Notes under the pieces: model-generated
Told to the model about the DNA's origin: nothing
The model's database searches: none
The model's input: the letters and a program-made list of their open reading frames with translations, nothing else
Translations under genes and position numbers: made by a program
Part shown: piece by piece, positions 45,701 to 60,097 of the stretch
Layout of the letters: each line of letters begins with the position of its first letter
Numbering within the stretch: the first letter of the stretch is position 1
Assembly (NCBI GenBank): GCA_947579665.1
Contig: OX388351.1
Location: forward strand, 54,506,939-54,570,938
Direction: 5' to 3'
Origin: Sympetrum striolatum
Lineage: Eukaryota > Arthropoda > Insecta > Odonata > Libellulidae
Length of the DNA stretch: 64,000 nt

Positions 45701-48700
45701 AACAGATAATTTTGGCGAAATTTCAATTTTATTCCCTTTTTTTCCTTAATTATCCTCATTATATCGATATATGACCGAAAAAAGCGACAAAAACGAATAA
45801 TTTTAGCGATTTTTCATTTCTTTTCCTATTTTTATTTCTTAATTTTCCTCATTTAATCAAAATATATGCAAGAAAAGAAACAAAAACAGATAATTTTGGC
45901 GTACTTTCAATTTTTTTTATCTTCCTTTTCATTCTCATTTTATCGGGATATTATCGAAAAAAGCAACAAAAACGAATAATTTTAGGGAAATTTCAATATT
46001 TTGCCACTTTGTCTTTCATTAACTATCCTCATTCTATCGATATATTACCGAAAAAAGCAACAAAACAGAAATAATTTTAGCGAAATTTCAATTTTTTTCC
46101 TCTTTTTTATCCTTAATTTTCCTCATTTTATCGAGATATGACCGAAAAAAGATACAAGAACGAATAATTTTAGCGAAATTTCAATTTTATTCCCTTTTTT
46201 TCCTTAATTATCCTCATTATATCGATATATGACCGAAAAAAGCGACAAAAACGAATAATTTTAGCGATTTTTCATTTCTTTTCCTATTTTTATTTCTTAA
46301 TTTTCCTCATTTAATCAAAATATATGCAAGAAAAGAAACAAAAACAGATAATTTTGGCGTACTTTCAATTTTTTTTATCTTCCTTTTCATTCTCATTTTA
46401 TCGGGATATTATCGAAAAAAGCAACAAAAACGAATAATTTTAGGGAAATTTCAATATTTTGCCACTTTGTCTTTCATTAACTATCCTCATTCTATCGATA
46501 TATTACCGAAAAAAGCAACAAAACAGAAATAATTTTAGCGAAATTTCAATTTTTTTCCTCTTTTTTATCCTTAATTTTCCTCATTTTATCGAGATATGAC
46601 CGAAAAAAGATACAAGAACGAATAATTTTAGCGAAATTTCAATTTTTTTTATCTTCCTTTTCATTCTCATTTTATCGGGATATTATCGAAAAAAGCAACA
46701 AAAACGAATAATTTTAGGGAAATTTCAATATTTTGCCACTTTGTCTTTCGTTAACTATCCTCATTCTATCGATATATTACCGAAAAAGCAGCAAAACAGA
46801 AATAATTATAGCGAAATTTCAATTTTTCCCTCTTTTTTCCATAATTTTCCTCATTTTATCGAGATCTTATCGAAAAAATCAATAAAAACGTATAATTTTT
46901 GCGAAAATTCAATTTTTTTCCTCTTTTTTCCTTAATTTTCCACATTTTATCGAGATCTTATAGAAAAAAACAACAAAAATGAATAATTTAAGCTAAATTT
47001 CAAATTTTTTCCACTTTTTTTTTAATTCTCCTAATTTTAGCAAAATATGAAAAAAGCAACAAAAACCAATAATTTTAGTGATATTACAATATTTTCCCTC
47101 TTTTTTTTCTACAATTTTCCTCATTTTATCGTGATATGACCGAAAAAAGCAATAAAATCGAATAATTTTAACGAAATTTCAATTTTATTTCTCCTTTTTT
47201 TGATTTTCCTAATTTTATCTAGATATTATCGAAAACATAAACAAAAACCGATAATTTTGGCAAAATGTCAATTTTATTCCTCTTCTTTTCCTTAATTATT
47301 CTCATATAATCGATATATGACCGAAAAAAGCAACAAAAACGAATAATTTTAGCGAAATTTCAATTGTTATGTTTTAGATTTTCCTCAATTTTCCTTATCT
47401 TTTGTAGATATTATAGACAAAAGCAACAAAAACGAATAATTTTAGGGAAATTTCAATATTTTGCCTAATTTTTATGATTAAGTTTCCTTATTTTATAGAG
47501 ATATGACCGAAAAAACTATGAAAACGGATAATTTTAGCGAAATTTTAATTTTTTTCCTCTTTTTTTCCTTAATTATCCTCATTTTATCGAGAAATTATCG
47601 AAAAAATTAAGAAAACCGAATAATTTTTGCGAAAATTCAATTTTTTTCCTCTTTTTTTCGCTTAATTTTCCTCATTTAATCGTGATATTATCGAAAAAAG
47701 CAACAAAAACGAATAATTTTAGCGAAATTTCAATATTTTCCCTCTTTTTTCTCCAAAATTTTTCTCAGTTTATGGAGTTATTATCGAAAAAAGCAACAAA
47801 AACGAATTAGTATGTTCAAAATTTCAATTTTTTTCTCCTTTTTTTTCCTTATATTTCGTTATTTTATCGAGATATCATAGAAAAGAGCAACAAAAACGAA
47901 TAATTTTAGGAAAATTTCAATATTTTGCCACTTTTTCTACCCTTAACTATCCTCATATTATCGATATATGACCAAAAAAAGCAAGAGAAACGAAAAATTT
48001 TCGCGGAATTTCATTTTTTTCCCTCTTTTTTATCCTTAATTTTCCTCATTTTATCGAGATATTATTGAAAAAAGCAACAAAAGCGAATAATTTTTTTCGA
48101 AATTTTAATTTTAATCCTCTATATTTTCCTTAATTTTCCTCATTTTTTGAGTTATTATCGAAAAAAGCAACGAAAACGAATAATTTTAGCGAGATTTCAA
48201 TTATTTTCCCTTTTCATTCCTTAATTTTCCTCATTTTATCGAGATATTATCGAAAAAAGCAACAAAAACGAATAATTTTAGCGAAATTTCAATATCTTCC
48301 CTCTTTTTTCTCCATAATTTTCCTCAGTTTATGGAGTTATTATCGAAAAAAGCAACAAAAACGAATTAGTATGTTCAAAATTTCAATTTTTTTCTGCTTT
48401 TTTTTCCTTAAATTTCGTCATTTTATCGAGATATCATAGAAAAGAGCAACAAAAACGAATAATTTTAGGAAAATTTCAATATTTTGCCACTTTTTCTACC
48501 CTTAACTATCCGCATTTTATCGATATATGACCAAAAAAAGCAAGAGAAAAGAAAAATTTTCGCGGAATTTCATTTTTTTTTCCTCTTTTATATCCTTAAT
48601 TTTCCTCATTTTATCGAGATATTATCGAAAAAAGCAACAAAAGCGAATAATTTTTTTCGAAATTTTAATTTTAATCCTCTATATTTTCCTTAATTTTCCT

Positions 48701-50554
48701 CATTTTTTGAGTAATTATCGAAAAAAACCAACGAAAACGAATAATTTTAGCGAGATTTCAATTATTTTCCCTTTCTTTCCTTAATTTTCCTCATTTTATC
48801 GAGATATTATCGAAAAAAGCAACAAATGCGAATCATTTAAGCAAAATTTCAAATTTTTTCCACTTTTTTCCTTACTTTTCCTAATTTATTAAGGTATGAA
48901 AAAAAAAGCAACAAAAACAAATACTTTTAGCGGAATTTCAATTTTTTCCCTCTTTTTATCCATAATTTTCCTCATTTTATCGAGATATTATCGAAAAAAG
49001 GAACAAAAACGAATAATGTAGCGAAATTTCAATTTTTTTCCTCTTTTATGTCTTAATTTTCCTCATTTTATCGAGATATAATCGAAAAAAGCATCATAAA
49101 TGAATAATTTTAGCGAAATTTCAATTTTTTTCCCTCTTTTTTTTCTACAATTTTCCTCATTTTATCGTGATATGACCGAAAAAAGCAATAAAATCGAATA
49201 ATTTTAACGAAATTTCAATTTTTTTTCTATTTTTTTTGTTTTTCCTAATTTTATCTAGATATTATCGAAAACATAAACAAAAACCGATAATTTTGGCAAA
49301 ATGTCAATTTTATTCCTCTTTTTTTCCTTAATTATTCTCATTTAATCGATATATGACCGAAAAAAGCAACAAAAACGAATAATTTTAGCGAAATTTCAAT
49401 TGTTATGTTTTAGATTTTCCTCAATTTTCCTTATCTTTTGTAGATATTATAGACAAAAGCAACAAAAACGAATAATTTTAGGGAAATTTCAATATTTTGC
49501 CTAATTTTTATGATTAAGTTTCCTTATTTTATAGAGATATGACCGAAAAAACTATGAAAACGGATAATTTTAGCGAAATTTTAATTTTTTTCCTCTTTTT
49601 TTCCTTAATTATCCTCATTTTATCGAGAAATTATCGAAAAAATTAAGAATACCGAATAATTTTTGCGAAAATTCAATTTTTTTCCTCTTTTTTTCGCTTA
49701 ATTTTCCTCATTTAATCGTGATGTTATCGAAAAAAGCAACAAAAACGAATAATTTTAGCGAAATTTCAATATTTTCCCTCTTTTTTCTCCATAATTTTCC
49801 TCAGTTTATGGAGTTATTATCGAAAAAAGCAACAAAAACGAATTAGTATGTTCAAAATTTCAATTATTTTCTACTTTTTTTTTTCCTTATATTTCGTCAT
49901 TTTATCGAGATATCATAGAAAAGAGCAACAAAAACGAATAATTTTAGGAAAATTTCAATATTTTGCCACTTTTTCTACCCTTAACTATCCTCCTATTATC
50001 GATATATGACCAAAAAAAGCAAGAGAAACGAAAAATTTTCGCGGAATTTCATTTTTTTCATCTTTTTACCTTAATTTCCTCATTTTATCGAGATATTATC
50101 GAAAAAAGAAACAAAAACAGATAATATTAGCGTAATTTCAATTTTATTCCTTTTTTTTCCTTAATTATCCTCATTATATCGATATATGACCGAAAAAAGC
50201 GACAAAAACGAATAATTTTAGCGAAATTTCAAATTTTTTCCTATTTTTATTTCTTAATTTTCCTCATTTAATCAAAATATAATCGAGAAAAGAAACAAAA
50301 ACAGATAATTTTGGCGAAATTTCAATTTTTTTTACCTTTTTTTCCTTAATTTTCCTCATTTTATCAAGATATGATATAAAAAGCAACAATAACATATAAT
50401 ATTATCGAAATTTCAATTTTTTCCCTCTTATATCCATAATTTTTCTGATTTTATCAAGTTATTATCGAAAAAAGCAACAAAAACAGATAATTATGGCAAA
50501 ATTTTAACTGTATTCCTCTTTTTTTTCTTAATTTTCCTCATTTAATCAAAATAA
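42780..50554 (+). repeat. 92-bp satellite, block 3 (forward, longest)
   Basis: About 85 monomers. A 458-bp (five-monomer) unit is repeated with no visible difference at about 45730-46187 and 46188-46640, and partly a third time after 46640. A 2036-bp higher-order repeat links about 47100-48000 with 49136-50036 (GCAATAAAATCG at 47149 and 49185). Parts of this unit are the reverse complement of block 2. Confidence 0.95.
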
Positions 50555-52810
50555 TCTTTTTTCGATAATATCTCGATAAAATGAGGAAATTAAGGTAAAT
50601 AGATGAAAAAAATTGAAATTTCGCCAAAATTATCTGTATTTGTTTCTTTTCTCGATTATATTTTGATGAAATGAGGAAAATTAAGAAATTAAAAGAGGAA
50701 AACAATTAAAATTTCGACAAAGATATTCGTTTTTCTTGTTTTTTTTTCGGTAATATATCGATAAATTGAGTATAATTTAGGAAAAAAAAGAGGAATAAAA
50801 TTAAAATTTCGCCAAAATTATCTGTTTTTGTTTCTTTTTTCGATAATATCTCGACAAAATGAGGAAATTAAGGAAAAGAAAGATGAAAAAATTGAAATTT
50901 CGCCAAAATTATCTGTTATTGTTCCTTTTCTCGATTATATTTTGATTAAATGAGGAAAATTAAGAAATAAAAAGAGGAATAAAAATAAAATTTCTTCAAA
51001 ATTATCTGTTTATGTTTCTTTGTTCGATAATATCTCGATAAAATGAGGAAATTAAGGAAAAAAAGAAGAAAAAAATTGAAATTTCGCTAAAATTATTCGT
51101 TTATGTTGCTTTTTTCGATAATATCTAGATAAAAAGAGGAAAATTATGGATAAAAAGAGGGAAAAAATGATATTTCGCTAATATAATTTGTTTTTGTTCC
51201 TTTTTTATCATATTTTGATAAAATGAGGAAAATTAAGGAAAAAAATGAAAATAATTTGTAATTTTGCTTTAATTATTTGCGTTTGTTGCTTTTTTCGATA
51301 ATCTCTCGATGAAATGAGGAAAATTAAGGGTAATGAAAGAGGAAAAAAATTTAAACATTTTGCTAAAATTTTTCGTTTTTGTTGTTTTTTTTCGGTAATA
51401 TATGAGTATAATTTAGGAAAAAAAGAGGAAGAAAAATAAAATTTGGCCAAAATTATCTGTTTTTGTTGCTTTTTACGATAATATCTCGATAAAATGAGGA
51501 AATTTATGGATAAAAAGAGGGAAAAAATTGAAATTTCGCAAAATTAATTCGTTTTTGTTGCTTTTTACGATAATTTCTTGTTAAAATGAGGTTATTTAAG
51601 GAAAACAAAGAGGAAAAAAATTGAAAATTCGCTAAATGTTTTCGTTTTTTTTGCTTTTTTTGATAATATCTCGATGAAATGAGGATCATTAAGGAAAAAA
51701 TAGAGGAAAAAATTTGAAATTTCGAATATAATAATTCGTTTTTGTTTTGTTTTCGATCATATCTCGATATAATGAGGAAAATTAGGGATAAAAAAGAGCC
51801 AAAATATTGATATTTCCGTAAAATTATTCGTTTTTGTTGCTTTTTTCGATAATATCTGAAAAAAATAACGAAAAATAAGGAAAAAATACTAAATTTCGAT
51901 AAAATTATTCGTTTTTGTTGGTTTTTACGACATTTTCTCCATAAAATGAGGATAATTAAGTAAAACAAATAGGAAAAATTTAAAATTTCCCTAAAATTAT
52001 TCGTTTATGTTGCTTTTTTCGATAATATCTCGATAAATTGGGGAAAATTAAGGAAAAGAAAGATGAAAAAATTAAAAATTCGCTAAAAGTTTTAGTTTAA
52101 GTTGCTTTTTTCGGTCATTACTCGATAAAATGAGGAAATTAAATGATAAAAAAGGGGCAAAATATTGAATTTTCCCTAAAATTATTCGTTTTTGATGCTT
52201 TTTTCGATAATATCTCAAAAAAATGACGAAAAATAAGGAAAAAAAACTAAATTTCGATAAATTTATTCGTTTTTGTTGATTTTTACGACATTTTCTCCAT
52301 AAAATGAGGAAAATTAAGTAAAACAAAGAGGAAAAAAATTAAAATTTCGCTAAAATTATTCAATTTTGTTCCTTTTTTCTGTCATATCATGAGTACATAA
52401 GGCAAATTATATAAAAAAGAGGTTTAAAATTAAAATTTCGCCAAAATTATCTGTTTTTGTTTCTTTTTTCGATAATATCTTGATAAAATGAGAAAAATTA
52501 TGGGTAAAAAGAGGGAAAAGAATGAAATTTCGCTTATATAATTTGTTTTTGTTGCTTTTTTTCTCATATCTTGATAAAATAAGGAAAATTAAGGAAAACA
52601 AGTGAAAATAATTTGTAATTTTGCTTAAATTATTTGCGTTTGTTGCTTTTTTCGATAAGATCTCGATGAAATGATGAAAATTAAGAAAAAAAAAGAGTAA
52701 AAAAATTGAAATATCGCTAAAATTTTTCGTTTTTGTTGCTTTTTTCGATGATATCTCGATAAAATGAGGAAATTTATGGATAAAAAGAGGGAAAAATTGT
52801 AATTTCTCAA
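50555..52810 (-). repeat. 92-bp satellite, block 4 (inverted)
   Basis: Reverse-orientation monomers. The first 1 kb recurs in block 6 with a 4092-bp offset (GACAAAGAT at 50716 and 54808). Confidence 0.95.
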
Positions 52811-54668
52811 AATTTTATCGATAAATTACCGAAAAAAGCAACAAAACGAAAATAATTTTAGCGAAATTTCAATTTTTTTCCTCTTTTTTATCCTTAATTT
52901 TCCTCATTTTATCGAGATATTATCGAAAAAAGCAACAAAAACGAATAATTTTAGGGAAATTTCAATTATTTCCCTCTTTTTTATCCTTAATTTTCCTCAT
53001 TCTATCGAGAAATGACCGAAAAAAGATACAAGAACGAATAATTTTAGCGAAATTTCAATTTTTTCCCTCTTTTTTCCATAATTTTCCTCATTTAATCGAG
53101 ATCTTATCGAAAAAATCAATAAAAACGTATAATTTTCGCGAAAATTCAATTTTTTTCCTCTGTTTTCCATAATTTTCCTCAGTTTATGGAGTTATTATCG
53201 AAAAAAGCAACAAAAACGAATTAGCCTGTTCAAAATTTCAATTTTTTTCTACTTTCTTTTCCTTATATTTCGTCATTTTATCGAGATATCATAGAAAAGA
53301 GCAACAAAAACGAATAATTTTAGGATAATTTCAATATTTTGCCACTTTTTCTACCCTTAACTATCCTCATTTTATCGATATATGACCAAAAAAAGCAAGA
53401 GGAACGAAACATTTTCTCGGAATTTCATTTTTTAAAAAAGATACAAGAACGAATAATTTTAGCGAAATTTCAATTTTTTCCCTCTTTTTTCCTTAATTTT
53501 CCTCATTTTATCGAGATATTATCGAAAAAAGCAACAAAAGCGAATAATTTTTTTCGAAATTTTAATTTTAATCCTCTATATTTTCCTTAATTTTCCTCAT
53601 TTTTTGAGTTATTATCGAAAAAAGCAACGAAAACGAATAATTTTTGCGAGATATCAATTATTTTCACTTTTCTTTCCTGAATTTTCCTCATTTTATCGAG
53701 ATATTATCGAAAAAAGCAACAAATGCGAATCATTTAAGCAATATTTCAAATTTTTTCCACTTTTTTCCTTACTTTTCGTAATTTATCAAGATATGAAAAA
53801 AAAGCAACAAAAACGCATAATTTAGCGAAATTTCAATTTTATTCCTCTTTTTTGTCTTAATTTTCCTCATTTTATCGAGATATTATCGAAAAAAGCATCA
53901 TAAATGAATAATTTAAGCAAAATTTTATTTTTATTTTTTTTTCCTTAATTATCCTCATTTTATCCATATATCACCGAAAAAAGCAACAAAATTAGTAATT
54001 TTAGCCAAATTTTTTATTTTTTTCCTCTTTTATCTCCTGAATTTTCCTCATTTTATCGAGAAATTATCAAAAATATATAAAAAACGAATAGGTTTTACGA
54101 AAATTCCATTTTTTCCTCTTTTTTCCTTAATTTTCCTCATTTTATCCAAATATTATCGAAAAAAGCAACAAAAGTGAATAATTTAAGCGATATTTATAAT
54201 TTTTTCCACTTTTTTCCTTAATTTTCCTCAATTTATGGAGATATGACCGAAAAAAGCAACAAAAACGAATAATTTTAGCGAAATTTCAATTTTTTTCCTC
54301 TTTTTTTCGCTTAATTTTCCTCATTTTATCGCTATATTATCGAAAAAAGCAACAAAAACGAATAATTGTAGTGAAATTTCAATTTTTCTCCACTCTTTTT
54401 TCCTAAATTTTTCTCATTTTATCGAGATATTTTCGTGAAAAGGAACAAAAACAGATAATTTTGGCGAAATTTCAATTTTTTTCATCTTTTTACCTTAATT
54501 TCCTCATTTTATCGAGATATTTGCGAAAAAAGAAACAAAAACAGATAATTTTAGCGAAATTTCAATTTTATTCCTTTTTTTTCCTTATTTATCCTCATTA
54601 TATCGATATATGACCGAAAAAAGCGACAAAAACGAATAATTTTAGCGAAATTTCAATTTTTTTCCAAT
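52811..54668 (+). repeat. 92-bp satellite, block 5 (forward)
   Basis: Forward monomers. The segment around 53530-53720 (GCGAATAATTTTTTTCG then TCCTCTATATTTTCC) also occurs near 48090, 48640 and 56510. Confidence 0.95.
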
Positions 54669-56472
54669 TTTGAGGAAAATTAAGGAAAAAAAAGATAAAA
54701 AAAATTGAAATTTCGCCAAGATTATCTGTTTTTGTTTCTTTTCTCGATTATATTTTGATTAAATGAGGAAAATTAAGAAATTAAAAGAGGAAAACAATTA
54801 AAATTTCGACAAAGATAATCGTTTTTCTTGTTTTTTTTTCGGTACTATATCGATAAATTGAGTATAATTTAGGAAAAAAAAGAGGAATAAAATTAAAATT
54901 TCGCCAAAATTATCTGTTTTTGTTTCTTTTTTCGATAATATCTCGACAAAATGAGGAAATTAAGGAAAAGAAAGATGAAAAAATTGAAATTTCGCCAAAA
55001 TTATCTGTTATTGTTCCTTTTCTCGATTATATTTTGATTAAATGAGGAAAATTAAGAAATAAAAAGAGGAATAAAAATAAAATTTCTTCAAAATTATCTG
55101 TTTATGTTTCTTTTTTCGATAATATCTCGATAAAATGAGGAAATTAAGGAAAAAAAGAGGAAAAAAATTGAAATTTCGCTAAAATTATTCGTTTATGTTG
55201 CTTTTTTCGATAATATCTAGATAAAAAGAGGAAAATTATGGATAAAAAGAGGGAAAAAAATGATATTTCGCTAATATAATTTGTTTTTGTTGCTTTTTTA
55301 TCATATTTTGATAAAATGAGGAAAATTAAGGAAAAAAAGTGAAAATAATTTGTAATTTTGCTTTAATTATTTGCGTTTGTTGCTTTTTTCGATAATCTCT
55401 CGATGAAATGAGGAAAATTAAGGGAAATGGAAGAGGAAAAATATTTAAAAATTTCGCTAAAATTATTCGTTTTTGTTGTTTTTTATGATAATATCTCGAT
55501 AAAATGAGGAAATTTATGGATAAAAAGAGGGAAAAAATTGAAATTTCGCAAAATTAATTCGTTTTTGTTGCTTTTTACGGTAATTTCTTGATAAAATGAG
55601 GTTATTTAAGGAAAAAAAAGAGGAAAAAAATTGAAAATTCGCTAAATGTTTTCGTTTTTTTTGCTTTTTTTGATAATATCTCGATGAAATGAGGATAATT
55701 AAGAAAAAATAGAGGAAAAAATTGAAATTTCGAATATAATAATTCGTTTTTGTTGCGTTTTCGATCATATCTCGATATAATGAGGAAAATTAGGGATAAA
55801 AAAGAGCCAAAATATTGATATTTCCGTAAAATTATTCGTTTTTGTTGCTTTTTTCGATAATATCTCAAAAAAATGGGGAAAATTAAGGAAAATTTAGAGG
55901 AAAAAAATCAAAATTTCGCTAAAATTATTCGTTTATGTTGCTTTTTTCGATAATATCTCGATAAAATGGGGAAAATTAAGGAAAAGAAAGATGAAAAATT
56001 AAAAATTAGCTAAAAGTTTTAGTTTAAGTTGCTTTTTTCGGTCATTACTCGATAAAATGAGGAAATTGAATGATAAAAAAGACGCAAAAATATTGAATTT
56101 TCGCTAAAATTATTCGTTTTTGATGCCTTTTTCGATAATATCTAAAAAAAATGACGAAAAATAAGGAAAACAAAGAGGAAAAAATTAAAATTTCGCTAAA
56201 ATTATTCAATTTTGTTGCTTTTTTCTGTCATATCATGATAAAATAAGGGAAATTATAAAAAAAGAGGTTTAAAATTAAAATTTCGCCAAAATTATCTGTT
56301 TTTGTTTCTTCTTTCGATAATATCTTGATAAAATGAGAAAAATTATGGATGAAAACAGGGAAAAAATGAAGTTTCGCAAATATAATTTGTTTTTGTTGCT
56401 TTTTTTATCATATCTTGATAAAATGAGGAAAATTAAGGAAAACAAGTGAAAATAATTTGTAATTGTAATTTA
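54669..56472 (-). repeat. 92-bp satellite, block 6 (inverted)
   Basis: Reverse-orientation copy of much of block 4. The left junction is sharp: TTTTTTTCCAATTTT is followed directly by GAGGAAAATTAAGG. Confidence 0.95.
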
Positions 56473-59400
56473 TAATTTTATCGAGATATTATCGAAAAAA
56501 GCAACAAAAGCGAATAATTTTTTTCGAAATTTTAATTTTAATCCTCTATATTTTCCTTAATTTTCCTCATTTTTTGAGTTATTATCGAAAAAAGCAACAA
56601 AAACGAAAAAATTTTAGCGAGATTTCAATTATTTTCCCTTTTATTTCCTTAATATTCCTCATTTTATCGAGATATTATCGAAAAAAGCAACAAATGCGAA
56701 TCATTTAAGCAATATTTCAAATTTTTTCCCCTTTTTTCCTTTCTTTTCCTAATTTATCAAGATATTAAAAGAAGCAACAAAAAAAATACTTTTAGCGAAA
56801 TTTCCATTTTTTTCCTCTTTTTTGTCATAATTTTCCTCATTTTATCGAGATATTATCGAAAAAAGCATCATAAATGAATAATTTAAGCAAAATTTCAGCT
56901 TTATTTTTTTTTCCTTAATTATCCTCATTTTATCCATATATCACCGAAAAAAGCAACAAAATTAATAATTTTAGACAAATTTTTTATTTTTTTCTCTTTT
57001 TTCTCCTGAATTTTCCTCATTTTATCGAGAAATTATCAAAAAAAATAAAAAAAACGAATAATTTTTACGAAAATTCCATTTTTTCCTCTTTTTTCCTCAA
57101 TTTTCCTCATTTTATCGAAATATTATCGAAAAAAGCAAAAAAATGAATAATTTAAGCGATATTTATAATTCGTTCCACTTTTTTTCTTAATTTTCCTCAA
57201 TTTATGGAGATATGACCGAAAAAAGCCACAAAAACGAATAATTTTAGCAAAATTTCAATTTTTTTCCTCTTTTTTTCGCTTAATTTTCCTCATTTTATCG
57301 CGATATTATCGAAAAAAGCAACAAAAACGAATAATTGTAGTGAAATTTCAATTTTTTTCCACCTTTTTTTCCTAAATTTTTCTCATTTTATCGAGATGTT
57401 TTCGTGAAAAGCAACAAAAACGAATAATTTTAAGGAAATCTCAATAATTTGCCACTTTTTCTTTCATTAACTATCCTCATTCTATCGATATATGAGCAAA
57501 AATTTTCAACAGAAACGAAAAATATTCGCGGAATTTCATTTTTTTTCCTCTTTTTTATCCTTAATTTTCCTCATTTTTTCGAGTTATTATCGAAAAAAAC
57601 AACCAAAGCGAATATTTTTTTTTCGAAATTTCAATTTTTATCCTCTATATTTTCCTTAAATTTCCTCATTTTTTTGAGTTATTATCGAAAAAAGCAACAA
57701 AAACGATTAATTTTAGCGAGATTTCAATTATTTTCCCTTTTATTTCCTTAATTTTCCTCATTTTATCGAGAAATTATCGAAAAAAGCAACAAATGCGAAT
57801 CATTTAAGCAAAATTTCAAATTTTTTCCACTTTTTTTTCCTTACTTTTCCTAATTTATCAAGATATGAAAAAAAGCAACAAAAACGAATTATTTTAGCGA
57901 AATTTCAATTTTTTTCCTCTTTTTTTCGCTTAATTTTCCTCATTTTATCGCGATTTTATCGAAAAAAGCAACAAAAACGAATAATTGTAGCGAAATTTCA
58001 ATTTTTTTCCACTTTTTTTTCCTTAATTTTCCTCATTTTATCGAGATATTTTCGTGAGAAGCAACAAAACCGAATACTTTAAGCGAAATTTCAATATTTA
58101 GACACTTTTCTTTCCTTTACTAACCTCATTTTATCGATATATGACCAATAAAAGCAGCAGAAACGAAACATTTTCGCGGAATTTCAATTTTTTCCTCTTT
58201 TTTATCCTTAATTTTCCTCATTTTTTGAGTAATTATCGAAAAAAGCAACAAAAACGAATAATTTTTGCGATATTTCAATTATTTTCCCTTTTCTTTCCTT
58301 AATTTTCCTCATTTTATCGAGATATTATCAAAAAAAGCAACAAATGCGAATCATTTAAGCAAAATTTCAAATTTTTTCCACTTTTTTCTCCTTAATTTCC
58401 CTCATTTTATCAAGTAAATATTGAAAAAATTCAACAAAAACGAATTATTTTTTAGATAATTCCACTTTTTTCCTCTTTTTTTCCTTAATTTTCCTCATTT
58501 TATCGAGATATTATCGGAAAAAGCAACAAAAGCGAATTTAAGCGAAATTCATAATTTTTTCCAATTTTTTTTCTTTAATTTTCCTCATTTTATCAAGATA
58601 CGAAAAAAAGCAACAAAACAATTATTTTAGCGAAAGTTCAATTTTCCCTCTTTTTATCCATAAATTTCTCATTTTATCGAGTTATTATTGAAAAAAGCAA
58701 CAAAGACGAAAAATTTTAGCAAAATTTCAATTTTCTTTCTCTTTTTTCCTTAATTTTCTTCATTTTATCGAGATATTATCGAAAAAAGCAACAAAAACGA
58801 TTAATTTTAGGGAAATTTCAATATTTTGCATCTTTTTTTATCCTTAATTTTTCTCATTTTATCGAGATCTTATCGAAAAAATCAACAAAAAAGTATGATT
58901 TAAGTTTAATTTTAAATTTGTTCCACTTTTTTTCCCTTAATTTTCCTAATTTTATAAAAATATGAAAAAAAGCAACAAAAACGAAAAATTTTAGGAAAAT
59001 TTCAATATTTTGCCTCTTTTTTTCTACAATTTTCCTTATTTTATCTAGATATGACCGAAAAAAGCAATAAAATCGAATAATATTAGCGTAATTTCAATTT
59101 TTTCCCTCTTTTTATCCATAAATTATACATTTCATCGAGATAGTATCGAAAAAAGCAACAAATGCGAATCATTTAATCAAAATTTCAAATTTCTTCCACT
59201 TTTTTTTCCTTACTTTTCCTAATTTATCAAGATATGAAAAAAAGCAACAAAAACGAATAATTTTAGCGAAATTTCAATTTTTTTCCTCTTTTTTTGTACA
59301 ATTTTCCTTATTTTATCTAAATATGACCGAAAAAAGCAATAAAATCGAATAATATTAGCGTAATTTCAATTTTTTCCCTCTTTTTATCCATAAATTATTC

Positions 59401-60096
59401 AATTCATCGAGATATTATCGAAAAAAGCAACAGAAATGAATAATTGACGCAAAATTTCCGTTTCATTCTTTTGTTTTCCTTAATTATCCTCATTTTATCC
59501 ATATATCACCGAAAAAAAACAACAAAAACGAATAATTTTAGCGAAATTTCAATTTTTTTCCTCTCTTTTCTCCTTAATTTTCCTCATTTTATCAAGTAAA
59601 TATCGAAAAAATCAACAAAAACGAATTATTTTTTAGAAAATTCCACTTTTTTCCTCTTTTTTATCCTCAATTTTCCTCATTTTATCGAGATATTATCGGG
59701 AAAAGCAACAAAAGCGAAAAATTTAAGCGAAATTTATAATTTTTTCCACTTTTTTTCTTTAATTTTCCTCATTTTATGAAGATACGAAAAAAAAGCAACA
59801 AAAAAAATTTTTTTAGCGAAAGTTCAATTTTCCCTCTTTTTATCCATAAATTTTCACATTTTATCGAGATATTATTGAAAAAAGCAACAAAAACGAAAAA
59901 TGTTAGCAAAATTTCAATTTTATTTCTCTTTTTTCCTTAATTTTCCTCATTTTATCGAGATCTTATCGAAAAAAGCAACAAAAACGAATAATTTCAGGGA
60001 AATTTCAATATTTTGCCACCTTTTCTTTCCTTGACTATCCTCATTTTATCGATATATGGTCGAAAAAAGCAACAGAAACGAATACTTTTCGCAAAA
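56473..60096 (+). repeat. 92-bp satellite, block 7 (forward)
   Basis: Forward monomers up to GAATACTTTTCGCAAAA, where the array stops mid-unit and the GC-rich minisatellite begins within one or two bases. Confidence 0.95.
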
Positions 60097-60097
60097 G

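Noticed and set aside
36039..60060. Dozens of 60-154 codon frames rich in Phe, Leu, Ser, Arg and Lys, on both strands
   Set aside because: Each is a translation of the 92-bp satellite monomer. The same peptide words recur in step with the repeat, and no start context or domain exists.
35906..60096. CRISPR-like array
   Set aside because: The whole 92-bp unit varies together. There are no short constant repeats with unique spacers and no cas genes, and the context is eukaryotic.
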